64,000 bases of DNA, taken from NCBI RefSeq assembly GCF_910592395.1, contig NC_088319.1:6946001-7010000 (forward strand). The letters are read 5' to 3'. The number at the start of each line of letters is the position of its first letter. Position 1 is the first letter of the stretch. This document shows positions 1-13,303 of the stretch, piece by piece. The notes under the pieces are model-generated. The model ran no database searches and was not told the origin of the DNA. It was given only the letters and a program-made list of their open reading frames with translations. The translations under genes and the position numbers were made by a program. The DNA comes from Lineus longissimus (Eukaryota > Nemertea > Pilidiophora > Heteronemertea > Lineidae).

Positions 1-3000
1 GTCGCGACCGATCACACTCACTTTGGTTATGCAGAGTCGAGATGACCGATGGTCAAACTGAGACCGCAATTTTGAGATTCTGCGATTATAAGTTGTCATT
101 CGATAGCAATATTACACTACTGGCGATGAAAGTCGGTCGGCGATGGCGCTCGTCGCGACCGATCACGCTCACTTTGGTTATGCAGAGTCGAGATGACCTA
201 TGGTCAAATTAAGACCGCAATTTCGAGATTCTGCGATGATTAGCTGTCATTGACTAGCAATATTACACTACTTGCGATGAAACTCGGTCGGCGATGGCGC
301 TCGTCGCGTCCAATCGCGCTCATTTTGCTTATACAGAGTCGAGATGCTCGATTGGACAAACTGAGACTGCGATTTCGAGATTCTATTATGATTAGTTGTC
401 ATTAGACTAGCAATATTACACTACTGGCGATGAAAGTCGGTCGGCGATGGCGCTCGTCGCAACCGATCACGCTCACTTTGGTTATGCAGAGTCGAGATGA
501 CCGATGGTCAAACTGAGACCGCAATATCGATATTCTGCGATGATAAGTTGTCATTTGATAGCAATATTACACTACTGTCAATGAAAGTCGGTCAGAGATG
601 GCGCTCGTCGCGACCGATCATGCTCATTTTGGTTATGCAAAGTCAAGATGACCAATGGTCAAACTGAGACCGCAATTTCGAGATTCTGCGATGATAAGTC
701 GTCATTCGATAGCGGTATTACACTACTGGCGATGAATGTTGGTCGGCGATGGCACTCGTCGCGACCGATCACGCTCATTTTGGTTATACAGAGTCGAGAT
801 GACCGATTGGACAAACTGAGACCGCAATTTCGAGATTCTGCGATGATAAGTCGTCATTCGATAGCGGTATTACACTACTAGCAAGGAAAGTCGGTCGGCG
901 ATGGCGCTCGTCGTTACCGATCACGCTCATTTTGGTTATGCAGAGTCGAGAAGACCTATGGTCAAACTGAGAACACAATTTCGAGATTCTGCGATGATTA
1001 GTTGTCATTAGACTAGCAATATTACACTACTGGCGATGAAAGTCGGTCAGCGATGGCGCTCGTCGCGACCAATCGCGCTCACTTTGGTTATGCAGAGTCG
1101 AGATGACCTATGGTCAAACTGAGACCGCAATTTTGAGATTCTGCGATGATTAGTTGTCATTCGACCAGCAATATTACACTACTGGCGATGAAAGTCGTTC
1201 GGCAATGGCGCTCGTCGCGTTCAATCCCGCTCACATTGGTTATGCAGAGTCATGATGACCTATGGTCAAACTGAGAACACAATTTCGAGATTCTGCGATG
1301 ATTAATTGTGATTAGACTAGCAATATTTCGCTACTGGCGGTGAAAGTCGGTCGGCGATGGCGCTCGTCGCAACCGATCACGCTCACATTGGTTATGCAGA
1401 GTCGAGATGACCTATGGTCAAACTGAGAACGCAATTTCGAGATTCTGCGATGATTAGTTGTCATTCGATAGCGATATTACACAACTTGCGATGAAAGTCG
1501 GTCGGCGATGGCACTCGTCGCGTTCAATCACGCTCACATTGGTTATGCAGAGTCGAGATAACCTATGGTCAAACTGAGACCGCAATTTCGAGATTCTGCG
1601 ATGATTAGTCGTCATTCGATAGCGATATTACGCTACTAGCGAAGAAAGTCGGTCGGCGATGGCGCTCGTCACGACCGATCACGCTTATTTTGGTAATACA
1701 GAGTCGAGATGACCAATTTGACAATCTGAGACCGCAATTTCGAGATTCTGCGATGATTACTAGCCATTAGACTAGCAATATTACACTGCAGGCGATGAAA
1801 GTCGGTCGGCGATGACGCTCGTCGCGACCGATCACGCTCACTTTGGTTATGTAGAGTCGAAATGACCTATGGTTAAACTGAGACCACAATTTTGAGATTC
1901 TGCGATGATTAGTTGCCATTAGACTAGCAATATTACACGACAGGCGATGAAAGTCGGTGGGGGATGACGCTCGTCGCGACCGATCACGCTCAGTTTGGTT
2001 ATGTAGAGTCGAAATGACCTATGGTCAAACTGAGAACACAATTTCGAGATTCTGCGATGATTAGTTTTCATTAGACTAGCAATACTACACTACTGGCGAT
2101 AAAAGTCGGTCGGCGATAACGCTCATCGCGACCGATCACGCTTATTTTGGTAATACAGTGTCGAGATGACCAATTTGACAATCTGAGACCGCAATTTCGA
2201 GATTCTGCGATGATTGCTTGTCATTAGACTAGCAAATTACACTATAGTCGATGAAAGTCGGTCGACGATGGCGCTCATCGCGACCGATCACGCTCACTTT
2301 GGTTATGTAGAGTCGAAATGACCTATGGTCAAACTGAGACCGCAATTTTGAAATTCTGTGATGATTAGTTGTCATTCGATAGCGATATTACACTACTTGC
2401 GATGAAAGTCGGTCGTCGATGGCACTCGTCGCGTTTAATCACGCTCACATTGTTAATGCAGAGTCGAGATGACCTATGGTCAAACTGAGACCGCAATTTC
2501 GAGATTCTGCGATGATTAGTTTTCATTTGATAGCGATATTACACTACTGGCGATGAAAGTTGGTCTTCGATGGCGCTCGTCGCATTCAATCACGCTCACA
2601 TTGGTTATGCAGAGTCGAGATGACCTATGGTCAAACTGAGACCGCAATTTCGAGATTCGGCGATGATTACTTGTCATTAGACTAGCAATATTACACTACT
2701 GGCGATGAAAGTCGGTCGGCGATGGCGCTCGTCGCGTCAAATCACGCTCATTTTGGTTATACATAGTCAAGATTCTCAATTGGACAAACTGAGACCACAA
2801 TTTCGAGATTCTGCGATGATTAGTTGTCATTCGACTAGCAATATTACACTACTTGCGATGAAAATCGGTGGCGATGACGCTCGTCGCGACCAATCACGCT
2901 CATTTTGGTTATGTAGAGTCGAAATGACCTATGGTCAAACTGAGACCACAATTTTGAGATTCTGCGATGATTAGTTGTCATTTGATAGCGATATTACAGT

Positions 3001-3945
3001 ACTGGCGATGAAAGTCGGTCGGCGATGGCGCTCGTTGTGACCGATCACGCTCATTTTGGTAATACAGAGTCGAGATGACCAATTTGACAATCTGAGACTG
3101 CAATTTCGAGATTCTTCGATGATTACTTGCCATTAGACTAGCAATATTACACTACAGGCGATAAAAGTCGGTCGGCGATGACGCTCGTCGCGACCGATCA
3201 CGCTCACTTTGGTTATGTAGAGTCGAAATGACCTATGGTCAAACTGAAACCGCAATTTTGAGATTCTGCGATGATTAGTTGTCATTCGATAGTGATATTA
3301 CACTACTTGCGATGAAAGTCGGTCGGCGATGGCACTCGTCACGACCGATCACGCTTATTTTGGTAATACAGAGTCGAGATGACCAATTTGACAATCTGAG
3401 ACCACAATTTCGAGATTCTGCGATGATTACTTGCCATTAGACTAGCAATATTACACTACAGGCGATGAAAGTCGGTCGGCGATGACGCTCGTCGCGACCG
3501 ATCACGCTCACTTTGGTTATGTAGAGTCGAAATGACCTATGGTCAAACTGAGACCGCAATTTTGAGATTCTGCGATGATTAGTTGTCACTCGACTTACGA
3601 TATAAGACTACTGCTAATGATAGTCGGTTGGCAATGGCGCTTGTCATGACCGATTACGCTTATTTTGGTTATAGAGTAGAGATGCCCGATTAGACAAACT
3701 GCCACCGCAATTTCGAGATTCTGTGATGATAAGTTGGCACTCGACTAACGATAAAAGACCACTGGCAATGATGGTCAGTCTGCGATAACGCTCGTCGCGA
3801 CCGATCACGCTCAATTTGGTTATACAGAGTTGAAATGACCGATTTGATAATCTGAGACCGCAATTTCGAGATTCTGCGATGATAAGTTGTCATACGATAG
3901 CGATATTAAACTACTGGCGATGAAAGTCGGTCGGCGATGGCGCTC
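1..3945. repeat. HOR A, copy 1 (26-monomer version)
   Basis: This segment is the first copy of the ~30-monomer unit. Its start, GTCGCGACCGATCACACTC, recurs at 3946 and 8500. Matching landmarks sit 3945 bp downstream up to about position 880 (for example the GCGATTATA variant at 82 and 4027), 4097 bp downstream from about 884 to 1880, and 4554 bp downstream from about 1931 onward. This copy is therefore shorter than copy 2 by one monomer (152 bp) near 880 and three monomers (457 bp) near 1880-1930, 609 bp in all. Apart from these indels the two copies differ by scattered single bases. Confidence 0.85.
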
Positions 3946-6900
3946 GTCGCGACCGATCACACTCACTTTGGTTATGCAGAGTCGAGATGACCGATGGTCA
4001 AACTGAGACCGCAATTTTGAGATTCTGCGATTATAAGTTGTCATTCGATAGCAATATTACACTACTGGCGATGAAAGTCGGTCGGCGATGGCGCTCGTCG
4101 CGACCGATCACGCTCACTTTGGTTATGCAGAGTCGAGATGACCTATGGTCAAATTAAGACCGCAATTTCGAGATTCTGCGATGATTAGCTGTCATTGACT
4201 AGCAATATTACACTACTTGCGATGAAACTCGGTCGGCGATGGCGCTCGTCGCGTCCAATCACGCTCATTTTGCTTATACAGAGTCGAGATGCTCGATTGG
4301 ACAAACTGAGACTGCGATTTCGAGATTCTATTATGATTAGTTGTCATTAGACTAGCAATATTACACTACTGGCGATGAAAGTCGGTCGGCGATGGCGCTC
4401 GTCGCGACCAATCACTCTCATTTTGGTTATGCAGAGTCGAGATGACCGATGGTCAAACTGAGACCGCAATATCGATATTCTGCGATGATAAGTTGTCATT
4501 TGATAGCAATATTACACTACTGTCAATGAAAGTCGGTCAGCGATGGCGCTCGTCGCGACCGATCATGCTCATTTCGGTTATGCAAAGTCAAGATGACCAA
4601 TGGTCAAACTGAGACCGCAATTTCGAGATTCTGCGATGATAAGTCGTCATTCGATAGCGGTATTACACTACTGGCGATGAATGTTGGTCGGCGATGGCGC
4701 TCGTCGCGACCGATCACGCTCATTTTGGTTATACAGAGTCGAGATGACCGATTGGACAAACTGAGACTGCAATTTCGAGATTCTGCGATGATAAGTCGTC
4801 ATTCGATAGCGGTATTACACTACTGGCGATGAAAGTCGATCGGCGATGGCGCTCGTCGCGATCGATCACGCTCACTTTGGGTATGCAGAGTCGAGATGAC
4901 CTATGGTCAAACTGAGACTGCAATTTCGAGATTCTGCGATGATTATTTGTCATTAGACTAGCAATATTACACTACTGGCAAGGAAAGTCGGTCGGCGATG
5001 GCGCTCGTCGTTACCGATCACGCTCATTTTGGTTATGCCGAGTCCAGAAGACCTATGGTGAAACTGAGAACACAATTTCGAGATTCTGCGATGATTAGTT
5101 GTCATTAGACTAGCAATATTACACTACTGGCGATGAAGGTCGGTCAGCGATGGCGCTCGTCGCGACCAATCGCGCTTACTTTGGTTATGCAGAGTCGAGA
5201 TGACCTATGGTCAAACTGAGACCGCAATTTTGAGATTCTGCGATGATTAGTTGTCATTAGACCAGCAATATTACACTACTGGCGATGAAAGTCGGTCGGC
5301 AATGGCGCTCGTCGCGTTCAATCCCGCTCACATTGGTTATGCAGAGTCATGATGACCTATGGTCAAACTGAGAACACAATTTCGAGATTCTGCGATGATT
5401 AGTTGTGATTAGACTAGCAATATTTCGCTACTGGCGGTGAAAGTCGGTCGGCGATGGCGCTCGTCGCAACCGATCACGCTCACATTGGTTATGCAGAGTC
5501 GAGATGACCTATGGTCAAACTGAGAACGCAATTTCGAGATTCTGCGATGATTAGTTGTCATTCGATAGCGATATTACACAACTTGCGATGAAAGTCGGTC
5601 GGCGATGGCACTCGTCGCGTTCAATCACGCTCACATTGGTTATGCAGAGTCGAGATGACCTATGGTCAAACTGAGACCGCAATTTCGAGATTCTGCGATG
5701 ATTAGTCGTCATTCGATAGCGATATTACGCTACTGGCGAAGAAAGTCGGTCGGCGATGGCGCTCGTCACGACCGATCACGCTTATTTTGGTAATACAGAG
5801 TCGAGATGACCAATTTGACAATCTGAGACCGCAATTTCGAGATTCTGCGATGATTACTAGCCATTAGACTAGCAATATTACACTGCAGGCGATGAAAGTC
5901 GGTCGGCGATGACGCTCGTCGCGACCGATCACGCTCACTTTGGTTATGTAGAGTCGAAATGACCTATGGTCAAACTGAGACCACAATTTTGAGATTCTGC
6001 GATGATTAGTTGTCATTAGAATAGCAATACTACGCTACTGGCGATGAAAGTCGGTCGGCGATAACGCTCATCGGGACCGATCACGCTTATTTTGGTAATA
6101 CAGTGTCGACATGACCAATTTGACAATCTGAGACTGCAATTTCGAGATTCTGCGATGATTACTTGCCATTAGACGAGCAATGTTACACTACAGGCGATGA
6201 AAGTCGGTCGGCGATGACGCTCGTCGCGACCGATCACGCTCACTTTGGTTATGTAGAGTCGAAATGACCTATGGTCAAACTGAGACCGCAATTTTGAGAT
6301 TCTGCGATGATTAGTTGTCATTCGATAGCGATATTACACTACTTGCGATGAAAGTCGGTCGGCGATGGCACTCGTCACGACCGATCATGCTTATTTTGGT
6401 AATACAGAGTCGAGATGACCAATTTGACAATCTGAGACCGCAATTTCGAGATTATGCGATGATTACTTGCCATTAGACTAGCAATATTACACGACAGGCG
6501 ATGAAAGTCGGTCGGGGATGACGCTCGTCGCGACCGATCACGCTCAGTTTGGTTATGTAGAGTCGAAATGACCTATGGTCAAACTGAGAACACAATTTCG
6601 AGATTCTGCGATGATTAGTTTTCATTAGACTAGCAATACTACACTACTGGCGATAAAAGTCGGTCGGCGATAACGCTCATCGCGACCGATTACGCTTATT
6701 TTGGTAATACAGTGTCGAGATGACCAATTTGACAATCTGAGACCGCAATTTCGAGATTCTGCGATGATTGCTTGTCATTAGACTAGCAAATTACACTATA
6801 GTCGATGAAAGTCGGTCGACGATGGCGCTCATCGCGACCGATCACGCTCACTTTGGTTATGTAGAGTCGAAATGACCTATGGTCAAACTGAGACCGCAAT

Positions 6901-8499
6901 TTTGAAATTCTGCGATGATTAGTTGTCATTCGATAGCGATATTACACTACTTGCGATGAAAGTCGGTCGTCGATGGCACTCGTCGCGTTCAATCACGCTC
7001 ACATTGTTAATGCAGAGTCGAGATGACCTATGGTCAAACTGAGACCGCAATTTCGAGATTCTGCGATGATTAGTTTTCATTTGATAGCGATATTACACTA
7101 CTGACAATGAAAGTTGGTCTTCGATGGCGCTCGTCGCATTCAATCACGCTCACATTGGTTATGCAGAGTCGAGATGACCTATGGTCAAACTGAGACCGCA
7201 ATTTCGAGATTCTGCGATGATTACTTGTCATTAGACTAGCAATATTACACTACTGGCGATGAAAGTCGGTCGGCGATGGCGCTCGTCGCGTCAAATCACG
7301 CTCATTTTGGTTATACATAGTCAAGATTCTCAATTGGACAAACTGAGACCACAATTTCGAGATTCTGCGATGATTAGTTGTCATTCGACTAGCAATATTA
7401 CACTACTTGCGATGAAAATCGGTGGCGATGACGCTCGTCGCGACCAATCACGCTCATTTTGGTTATGTAGAGTCGAAATGACCTATGGTCAAACTGAGAC
7501 CACAATTTTGAGATTCTGCGATGATTAGTTGTCATTTGATAGCGATATTACAGTACTGGCGATGAAAGTCGGTCGGCGATGGCGCTCGTTGCGACCGATC
7601 ACGCTCATTTTGGTAATACCGAGTCGAGATGACCAATTTGACAATCTGAGACTGCTATTTCGAGATTCTTCGATGATTACTTGCCATTAGACTAGCAATA
7701 TTACACTACAGGCGATGAAAGTCGGTCGGCGATGACGCTCGTCGCGACCGATCACGCTCACTTTGGTTATGTAGAGTCGAAATGACCTATGGTCAAACTG
7801 AAACCGCAATTTTGAGATTCTGCGATGATTAGTTGTCATTCGATAGTGATATTACACTACTTGCGATGAAAGTCTGTCGGCGATGGCACTCGTCACGACC
7901 GATCACGCTTATTTTGGTAATACAGAGTCGAGATGACCAATTTGACAATCTGAGACCACAATTTCGAGATTCTGCGATGATTACTTGCCATTAGACTAGC
8001 AATATTACACTACAGGCGATGAAAGTCGGTCGGCGATGACGCTTGTCGCGACCGATCACGCTCACTTTGGTTATGTAGAGTCGAAATGACCTATGGTCAA
8101 ACTGAGACTGCAATTTTGAGATTCTGCGATGATTAGTTGTCACTCGACTTACGATATAAGACTACTGCTAATGATAGTCGGTTGGCAATGGCGCTTGTCA
8201 TGACCGATTACGCTTATTTTGGTTATAGAGTAGAGATGCCCGATTAGACAAACTGCCACCGCAATTTCGAGATTCTGTGATGATAAGTTGGCACTCGACT
8301 AACGATAAAAGACCACTGGCAATGATGGTCAGTCGGCGATAACGCTCGTCGCGACCGATCACGCTCAATTTGGTTATACAGAGTTGAAATGACCGATTTG
8401 ATAATCTGAGACCGCAATTTCGAGATTCTGCGATGATAAGTTGTCATACGATAGCGATATTAAACTACTGGCGATGAAAGTCGGTCGGCGATGGCGCTC
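3946..8499. repeat. HOR A, copy 2 (30 monomers, 4554 bp)
   Basis: This is the longest version of unit A: 4554 bp, or 30 monomers averaging 151.8 bp. It starts and ends at the same monomer phase (GTCGCGACCGATCACACTC at 3946 and 8500). It carries the extra monomer at about 4826-4978 and the extra trimer at about 5977-6490 that copy 1 lacks. Near its right end (about 8144-8444) lies the strongly diverged pair of monomers containing GGCACTCGACTAACGATAAA, also present in copy 1 at about 3590-3890. Confidence 0.85.
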
Positions 8500-9730
8500 G
8501 TCGCGACCGATCACACTCACTTTGGTTATGCAGAGTCGAGATGACCGATGGTCAAACTGAGACCGCAATTTTGAGATTCTGCGATTATAAGTTGTCATTC
8601 GATAGCAATATTACACTACTGGCGATGAAAGTCGGTCGGCGATGGCGCTCGTCGCGACCGATCACGCTCACTTTGTTACGCAGAGTCGAGATGACCTATG
8701 GTCAAACTGAGAACCCAATTTCGAGATTCTGCGATGATTAGTTGTCACTCGACTTACGATATAAGACTACTGGCAATGATTGTCGATTGGCAATGGCGCT
8801 CGTCACGACCAATTACGCTTATTTTGGTTATACAGAGTCGAGATGCCCGATTGGACAAACTGACACCGCAATTTGGAGATTCTGCGATGATAAGTTGGCA
8901 CTCGACTAACAACATAAGACTACTGGCAATGATGGTCGGTCAGTGATAGCGCTCGTCGAGACCGATCCCGCTCATTTTGGTGATACAGAGTCGAAATGAC
9001 CAATTTGATAATCTGAGACCGCAATTTCGAGATTCTGCATGATAAGTTGTCATACGATAGCGATATTACACTAGTAGCGATGAAAGTCGGTTGGCGATGG
9101 CGCTCGTCGCGTCCAATCACGCTCACATTGGTTACGCAGAGTCGAGATGACCATTGGTCAAACCGACACCGCAATTTCGAGATTCTACGATGATTAGTCG
9201 TCAATCGATAGCGATATTACACTACTGGGGATGAAAGTCGGTCGGCAATGGCGCTCGTCGCAACCGATCACGCTCATTTTGGTTATACAGAGTGGAGATG
9301 ACCGATTGGATAAACTGAGACCACCATTTCGATATTTTGCGATGATAAGTTGTTATTCGATAGCGATACTACACAACTGGCGATGAAAGTTGGTCAGCGA
9401 TGGCGCTCGTCGTCACCAATCTCGCTCACTTTGGTTATGCAGAGTCGAATTGACCGATGGTCAAACTGAGACCGCAATTTTGAGATTCTACGATGATAAG
9501 TTGTCATTCGATAGCGATATTACACTACTGGCGATGAAAGTCGGTCGGCGATGGCGCTCGTCGCAACCGATCACGCTCATTTTGGTTATGCAGAGTCAAG
9601 ATGACCTATGGTCAAACTGAGACTGCAATTTCGAGATTCTGCAATGATTACTTGTCATTAGACTAGCAATATTACACTACTGGCGATGAAAGTTGGTCGG
9701 CGATGGCGCTTGCCACGTCCAATCACGCTC
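8500..9730. repeat. HOR A, rearranged partial copy 3
   Basis: Positions 8500 to about 8690 repeat the start of unit A. The sequence then jumps to monomers resembling the right end of the unit (CACTCGACTTACGATATAAG at about 8746, compare 3591), at clearly lower identity than copies 1 and 2 share. Several single-base indels occur (CTCACTTTGTTACGCAG near 8677; GATTCTGCATGATAAG near 9031). The segment ends at an irregular junction at about 9718-9747. It reads as an internally deleted and diverged copy at the edge of the A domain. Confidence 0.7.
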
Positions 9731-10569
9731 GCGCTCCAAATCACGCTTATTTTGGTTATAGAGTAGAGATGCCCGATTAGACAAACTGCCACCGCAATTT
9801 CGAGATTCTGTGATGATAAGTTGGCACTCGACTAACGATAAAAGACCACTGGCAATGATGGTCAGTCTGCGATAACGCTCGTCGCGACCGATCACGCTCA
9901 ATTTGGTTATACAGAGTTGAAATGACCGATTTGATAATCTGAGACCGCAATTTTGAGATTCTGCGATTATAAGTTGTCATTCGATAGCAATATTACACTA
10001 CTGGCGATGAAAGTCGGTCGGCGATGGCGCTCGTCGTGACCGATCACGCTCACTTTGGTTATGCAGAGTCGAGATGACCTATGGTCAAATTAAGACCGCA
10101 ATTTCAAGATTCTGCGATGATTAGCTGTCATTGACTAGCGATATTACACTACTTGCGATTAAACTCGGTCGGCGATGGCGCTCGTCGCGTCCAATCGCGC
10201 TCATTTTGCTTATACAGAGTCGAGATGCTCGATTGGACAAACTGAGACTGCGATTTCGAGATTCTATTATGATTAGTTGTCATTAGACTAGCAATATTAC
10301 ACTACTGGCGATGAAAGTCGGTCGGCGATGGCGCTCGTCGCGACCAATCGCGCTCATTTTGGTTATGCAGAGTCGAGATGACCGATGGTCAAACTGAGAC
10401 CGCAATATCGATATTCTGCGATGATAAGTTGTCATTTGATAGCAATATTACACTACTGTCAATGAAAGTCGGTCAGCGATGGCGCTCGTCGCGACCGATC
10501 ATGCTCATTTTGGTTAGGCAAAGTCAAGATGACCAATGGTCAAACTGAGACCGCAATTTCGAGATTCTG
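9731..10569. repeat. HOR A, partial copy 4
   Basis: From about 9740 to 9945 the sequence matches 3653-3858 (TTATAGAGTAGAGATGCCC, then the diverged GGCACTCGACTAACGATAAA monomer) at an offset of 6087. From about 9962 to 10569 it matches 4026-4633 at an offset of 5936, so one monomer (151 bp) is missing at about 9945-9960. After about 10570 the match to unit A ends and unit B begins. Confidence 0.75.
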
Positions 10570-11936
10570 CGATGATTAGTTGTCATTAGACTAGCAATAT
10601 TACACTACTTGCGATGAAAATCAGTGGCGGTGACGCTCGTCGTGACCGATCACGATCATTTTGGTTATGCAGAGTCGAAATGACGTATGGTCAAACTGAA
10701 ACCGCAATTTCGAGATTCTGCGATGATTAGTTGTCATTCGATAGCGATATTACACTACTGGCGATGAAAGTCGGTCGGCGATGGCACTCATTGCGACCGA
10801 TCAAGCTTATTTTGGTAATACAGAGTCGAGATGACCAATTTGACAATCTGAGACGGCAATTTCGAGATTCTGCGATGATTAGTTGTCATTTGATAGCGAT
10901 ATTACACTACTGGCGATGAATGTTGGTCGACCATGGCGCTCGTCGCGACCGATCACGCTCACTTTGGTTATGCAGAGTCGAAATGACCTATGGTCAAACT
11001 GAGACCGAAATTTTGAGATTCTGCGATGATTAGTTGTCATTAGACTAGCAATATTACACTACTTGCGATGAAAGTAGGTCGGAGATGGCGCTCGTCGCGT
11101 CCAATCACGCTCACATTGGTTATGCAGAGTCGAGATGACCTATGGTCAAACTGAGACCGCAATTTCGAGATTCTGCGATGATTACTTGTCATTAGACTAG
11201 CAATATTACGCTACTGGCGATGAAAGTCGGTTGGCGATGGCGCTCGTCGCGTCAAATCACGCTCATTTTGGTTATACATACTCAAGATTCTCAATTGGAG
11301 AAACTGAGACCGCAATTTTGAGATTCTGCGATGATTAGTTGTCATTCGACTAGCAATATTACACTACTTACGATGAAAATCGGTGGCGATGACGCTCGTC
11401 GCGACCGATCACGCTCATTTTGGTTATGCAGAGTCGAAATGACCTATGGTCAAACTGAGACCGCAATTTCGAGATTCTGCGATGATTAGTTGTCATTCGA
11501 TAGCGATATTACAGTACTGGCGATGAAAGTCGGTCGGCGATGGCGCTCGTTGCAACCGATCACGCTCATTTTGGTAATACAGAGTCGAGATGACCAATTT
11601 GACAATCTGAGACCGCAATTTCGAGATTCTGCGATGATTACTTGCCATTAGACTAGCAATATTACACTACAGGCGATGAAAGTCGGTTGGCGATGGCGCT
11701 CGTCGCGTCCAATCACGCTCACATTGGTTATGCAGAGTCGAGATGACCTATGGTCAAACTGAGACCGCAATTTCGAGATTCTGTGATGATTACTTGCCAT
11801 TAGACTAGCAATATTACACTACTGGCGATGAAAGTCGGTCGGCGATGGCGCTCGTCTTGTCAAATCACGTTCATTTTGGTTATACATAGTCGAGATTCTC
11901 AATTGGACAAACTGAGACCGCAATTTCGAGATTCTG
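10570..11936. repeat. HOR B, copy 1 (9-mer, 1367 bp)
   Basis: First of four tandem copies of a nine-monomer unit. The landmark ATTCTGCGAT at the boundary falls at 10564, 11931, 13298, 14667 and 16034, giving periods of 1367, 1367, 1369 and 1367 bp. Diagnostic monomers inside the unit include one with GAAAATCAGTGGCGGTGACG and one with GATTCTCAATTGGA. Copy 1 differs from copies 2 and 3 by scattered substitutions, such as GGCACTCATTGCGACC near 10780. Confidence 0.9.
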
Positions 11937-13303
11937 CGATGATTAGTTGTCATTAGACTAGCAATATTACACTACTTGCGATGAAAATCAGTGGCGGTGA
12001 CGCTCGTCGCGACCGATCACGATCATTTTGGTTATGCAGAGTCGAAATGACGTATGGTCAAACTGAAACCGCAATTTCGAGATTCTGCGATGATTAGTTG
12101 TCATTCGATAGCGATATTACACTACTGGCGATGAAAGTCGGTCGGCGATGGCGCTCATTGCGACTGATCAATCTTATTTTGGTAATACAGAGTCGAGATG
12201 ACCAATTTGACAATCTGAGACGGCAATTTCGAGATTCTCCGATGATTAGTTGTCATTTGATAGCGATATTACACTACTGGCGATGAAAGTTGGTCGACGA
12301 TGGCGCTCGTCGCGACCGATCACGCTCACTTTGGTTATGCAGAGTCGAAATGACCTATGGTCAAACTGAGACCGCAATTTTGAGATTCTGCGATGATTAG
12401 TTGTCATTGGACTAGCAATATTACACTACTTGCGATGAAAGTAGGTCGGCGATGGCGCTCGTCGCGTCCAATCACGCTCACATTGGTTATGCAGAGTCGA
12501 GATGACCTATGGTCAAACTGAGACCGCAATTTCGAGATTCTGCGATGATTACTTGTCATTAGACTAGCAATATTACACTACTGGCGATGAAAGTCGGTTG
12601 GCGATGGCGCTCGTCGCGTCAAATCACGCTCATTTTGGTTGTACATACTAAAGATTCTCAATTGGAGAAACTGAGACCGCAATTTTGAGATTCTGCGATG
12701 ATTAGTTGTCATTCGACTAGCAATATTACACTACTTACGATGAAAATCGGTGGCGATGACGCTCGTCGCGACCGATCACGCTCATTTTGGTTATGCAGAG
12801 TCGAAATGACCTATGGTCAAACTGAGACCGCAATTTCGAGATTCTGCGATGATTAGTTGTCATTCGATAGCGATATTACAGTACTGGCGATGAAAGTCGG
12901 TCGGCGATGGCGCTCGTTGCAACCGATCACGCTCATTTTGGTAATACAGAGTCGAGATGACCAATTTGACAATCTGAGACCGCAATTTCGAGATTCTGCG
13001 ATGATTACTTGCCATTAGACTAGCAATATTACACTACAGGCGATGAAAGTCGGTTGGCGATGGCGCTCGTCGCGTCCAATCACGCTCACATTGGTTATGC
13101 AGAGTCGAGATGACCTATGGTCAAACTGAGACCGCAATTTCGAGATTCTGTGATGATTACTTGCCATTAGACTAGCAATATTACACTACTGGCGATGAAA
13201 GTCGGTCGGCGATGGCGCTCGTCTTGTCAAATCACGTTCATTTTGGTTATACATAGTCGAGATTCTCAATTGGACAAACTGAGACCGCAATTTCGAGATT
13301 CTG
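11937..13303. repeat. HOR B, copy 2 (9-mer, 1367 bp)
   Basis: Same monomer order as copy 1. It is nearly identical to copy 3: both carry the private changes GATTCTCCGATG near 12234 and 13601 and GTTGTACATACTAAAG near 12638 and 14005, which copies 1 and 4 lack. Copies 2 and 3 are therefore the most recently exchanged or duplicated pair. Confidence 0.9.

Noticed and set aside
120-240. Internal subrepeats within the monomer (GCGATG at 123, 140 and 233)
   Set aside because: Spacings of 17, 93 and 41 bp are irregular and the flanks do not align, so there is no good evidence that the monomer arose from a shorter tandem unit.
1-10569. Minisatellite-like gene family (tandem short-protein genes)
   Set aside because: Small frames recurring at 3945/4554 bp share no start context, promoter or conserved reading frame. 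Differences between copies include frame-shifting indels and 151-153 bp length changes.
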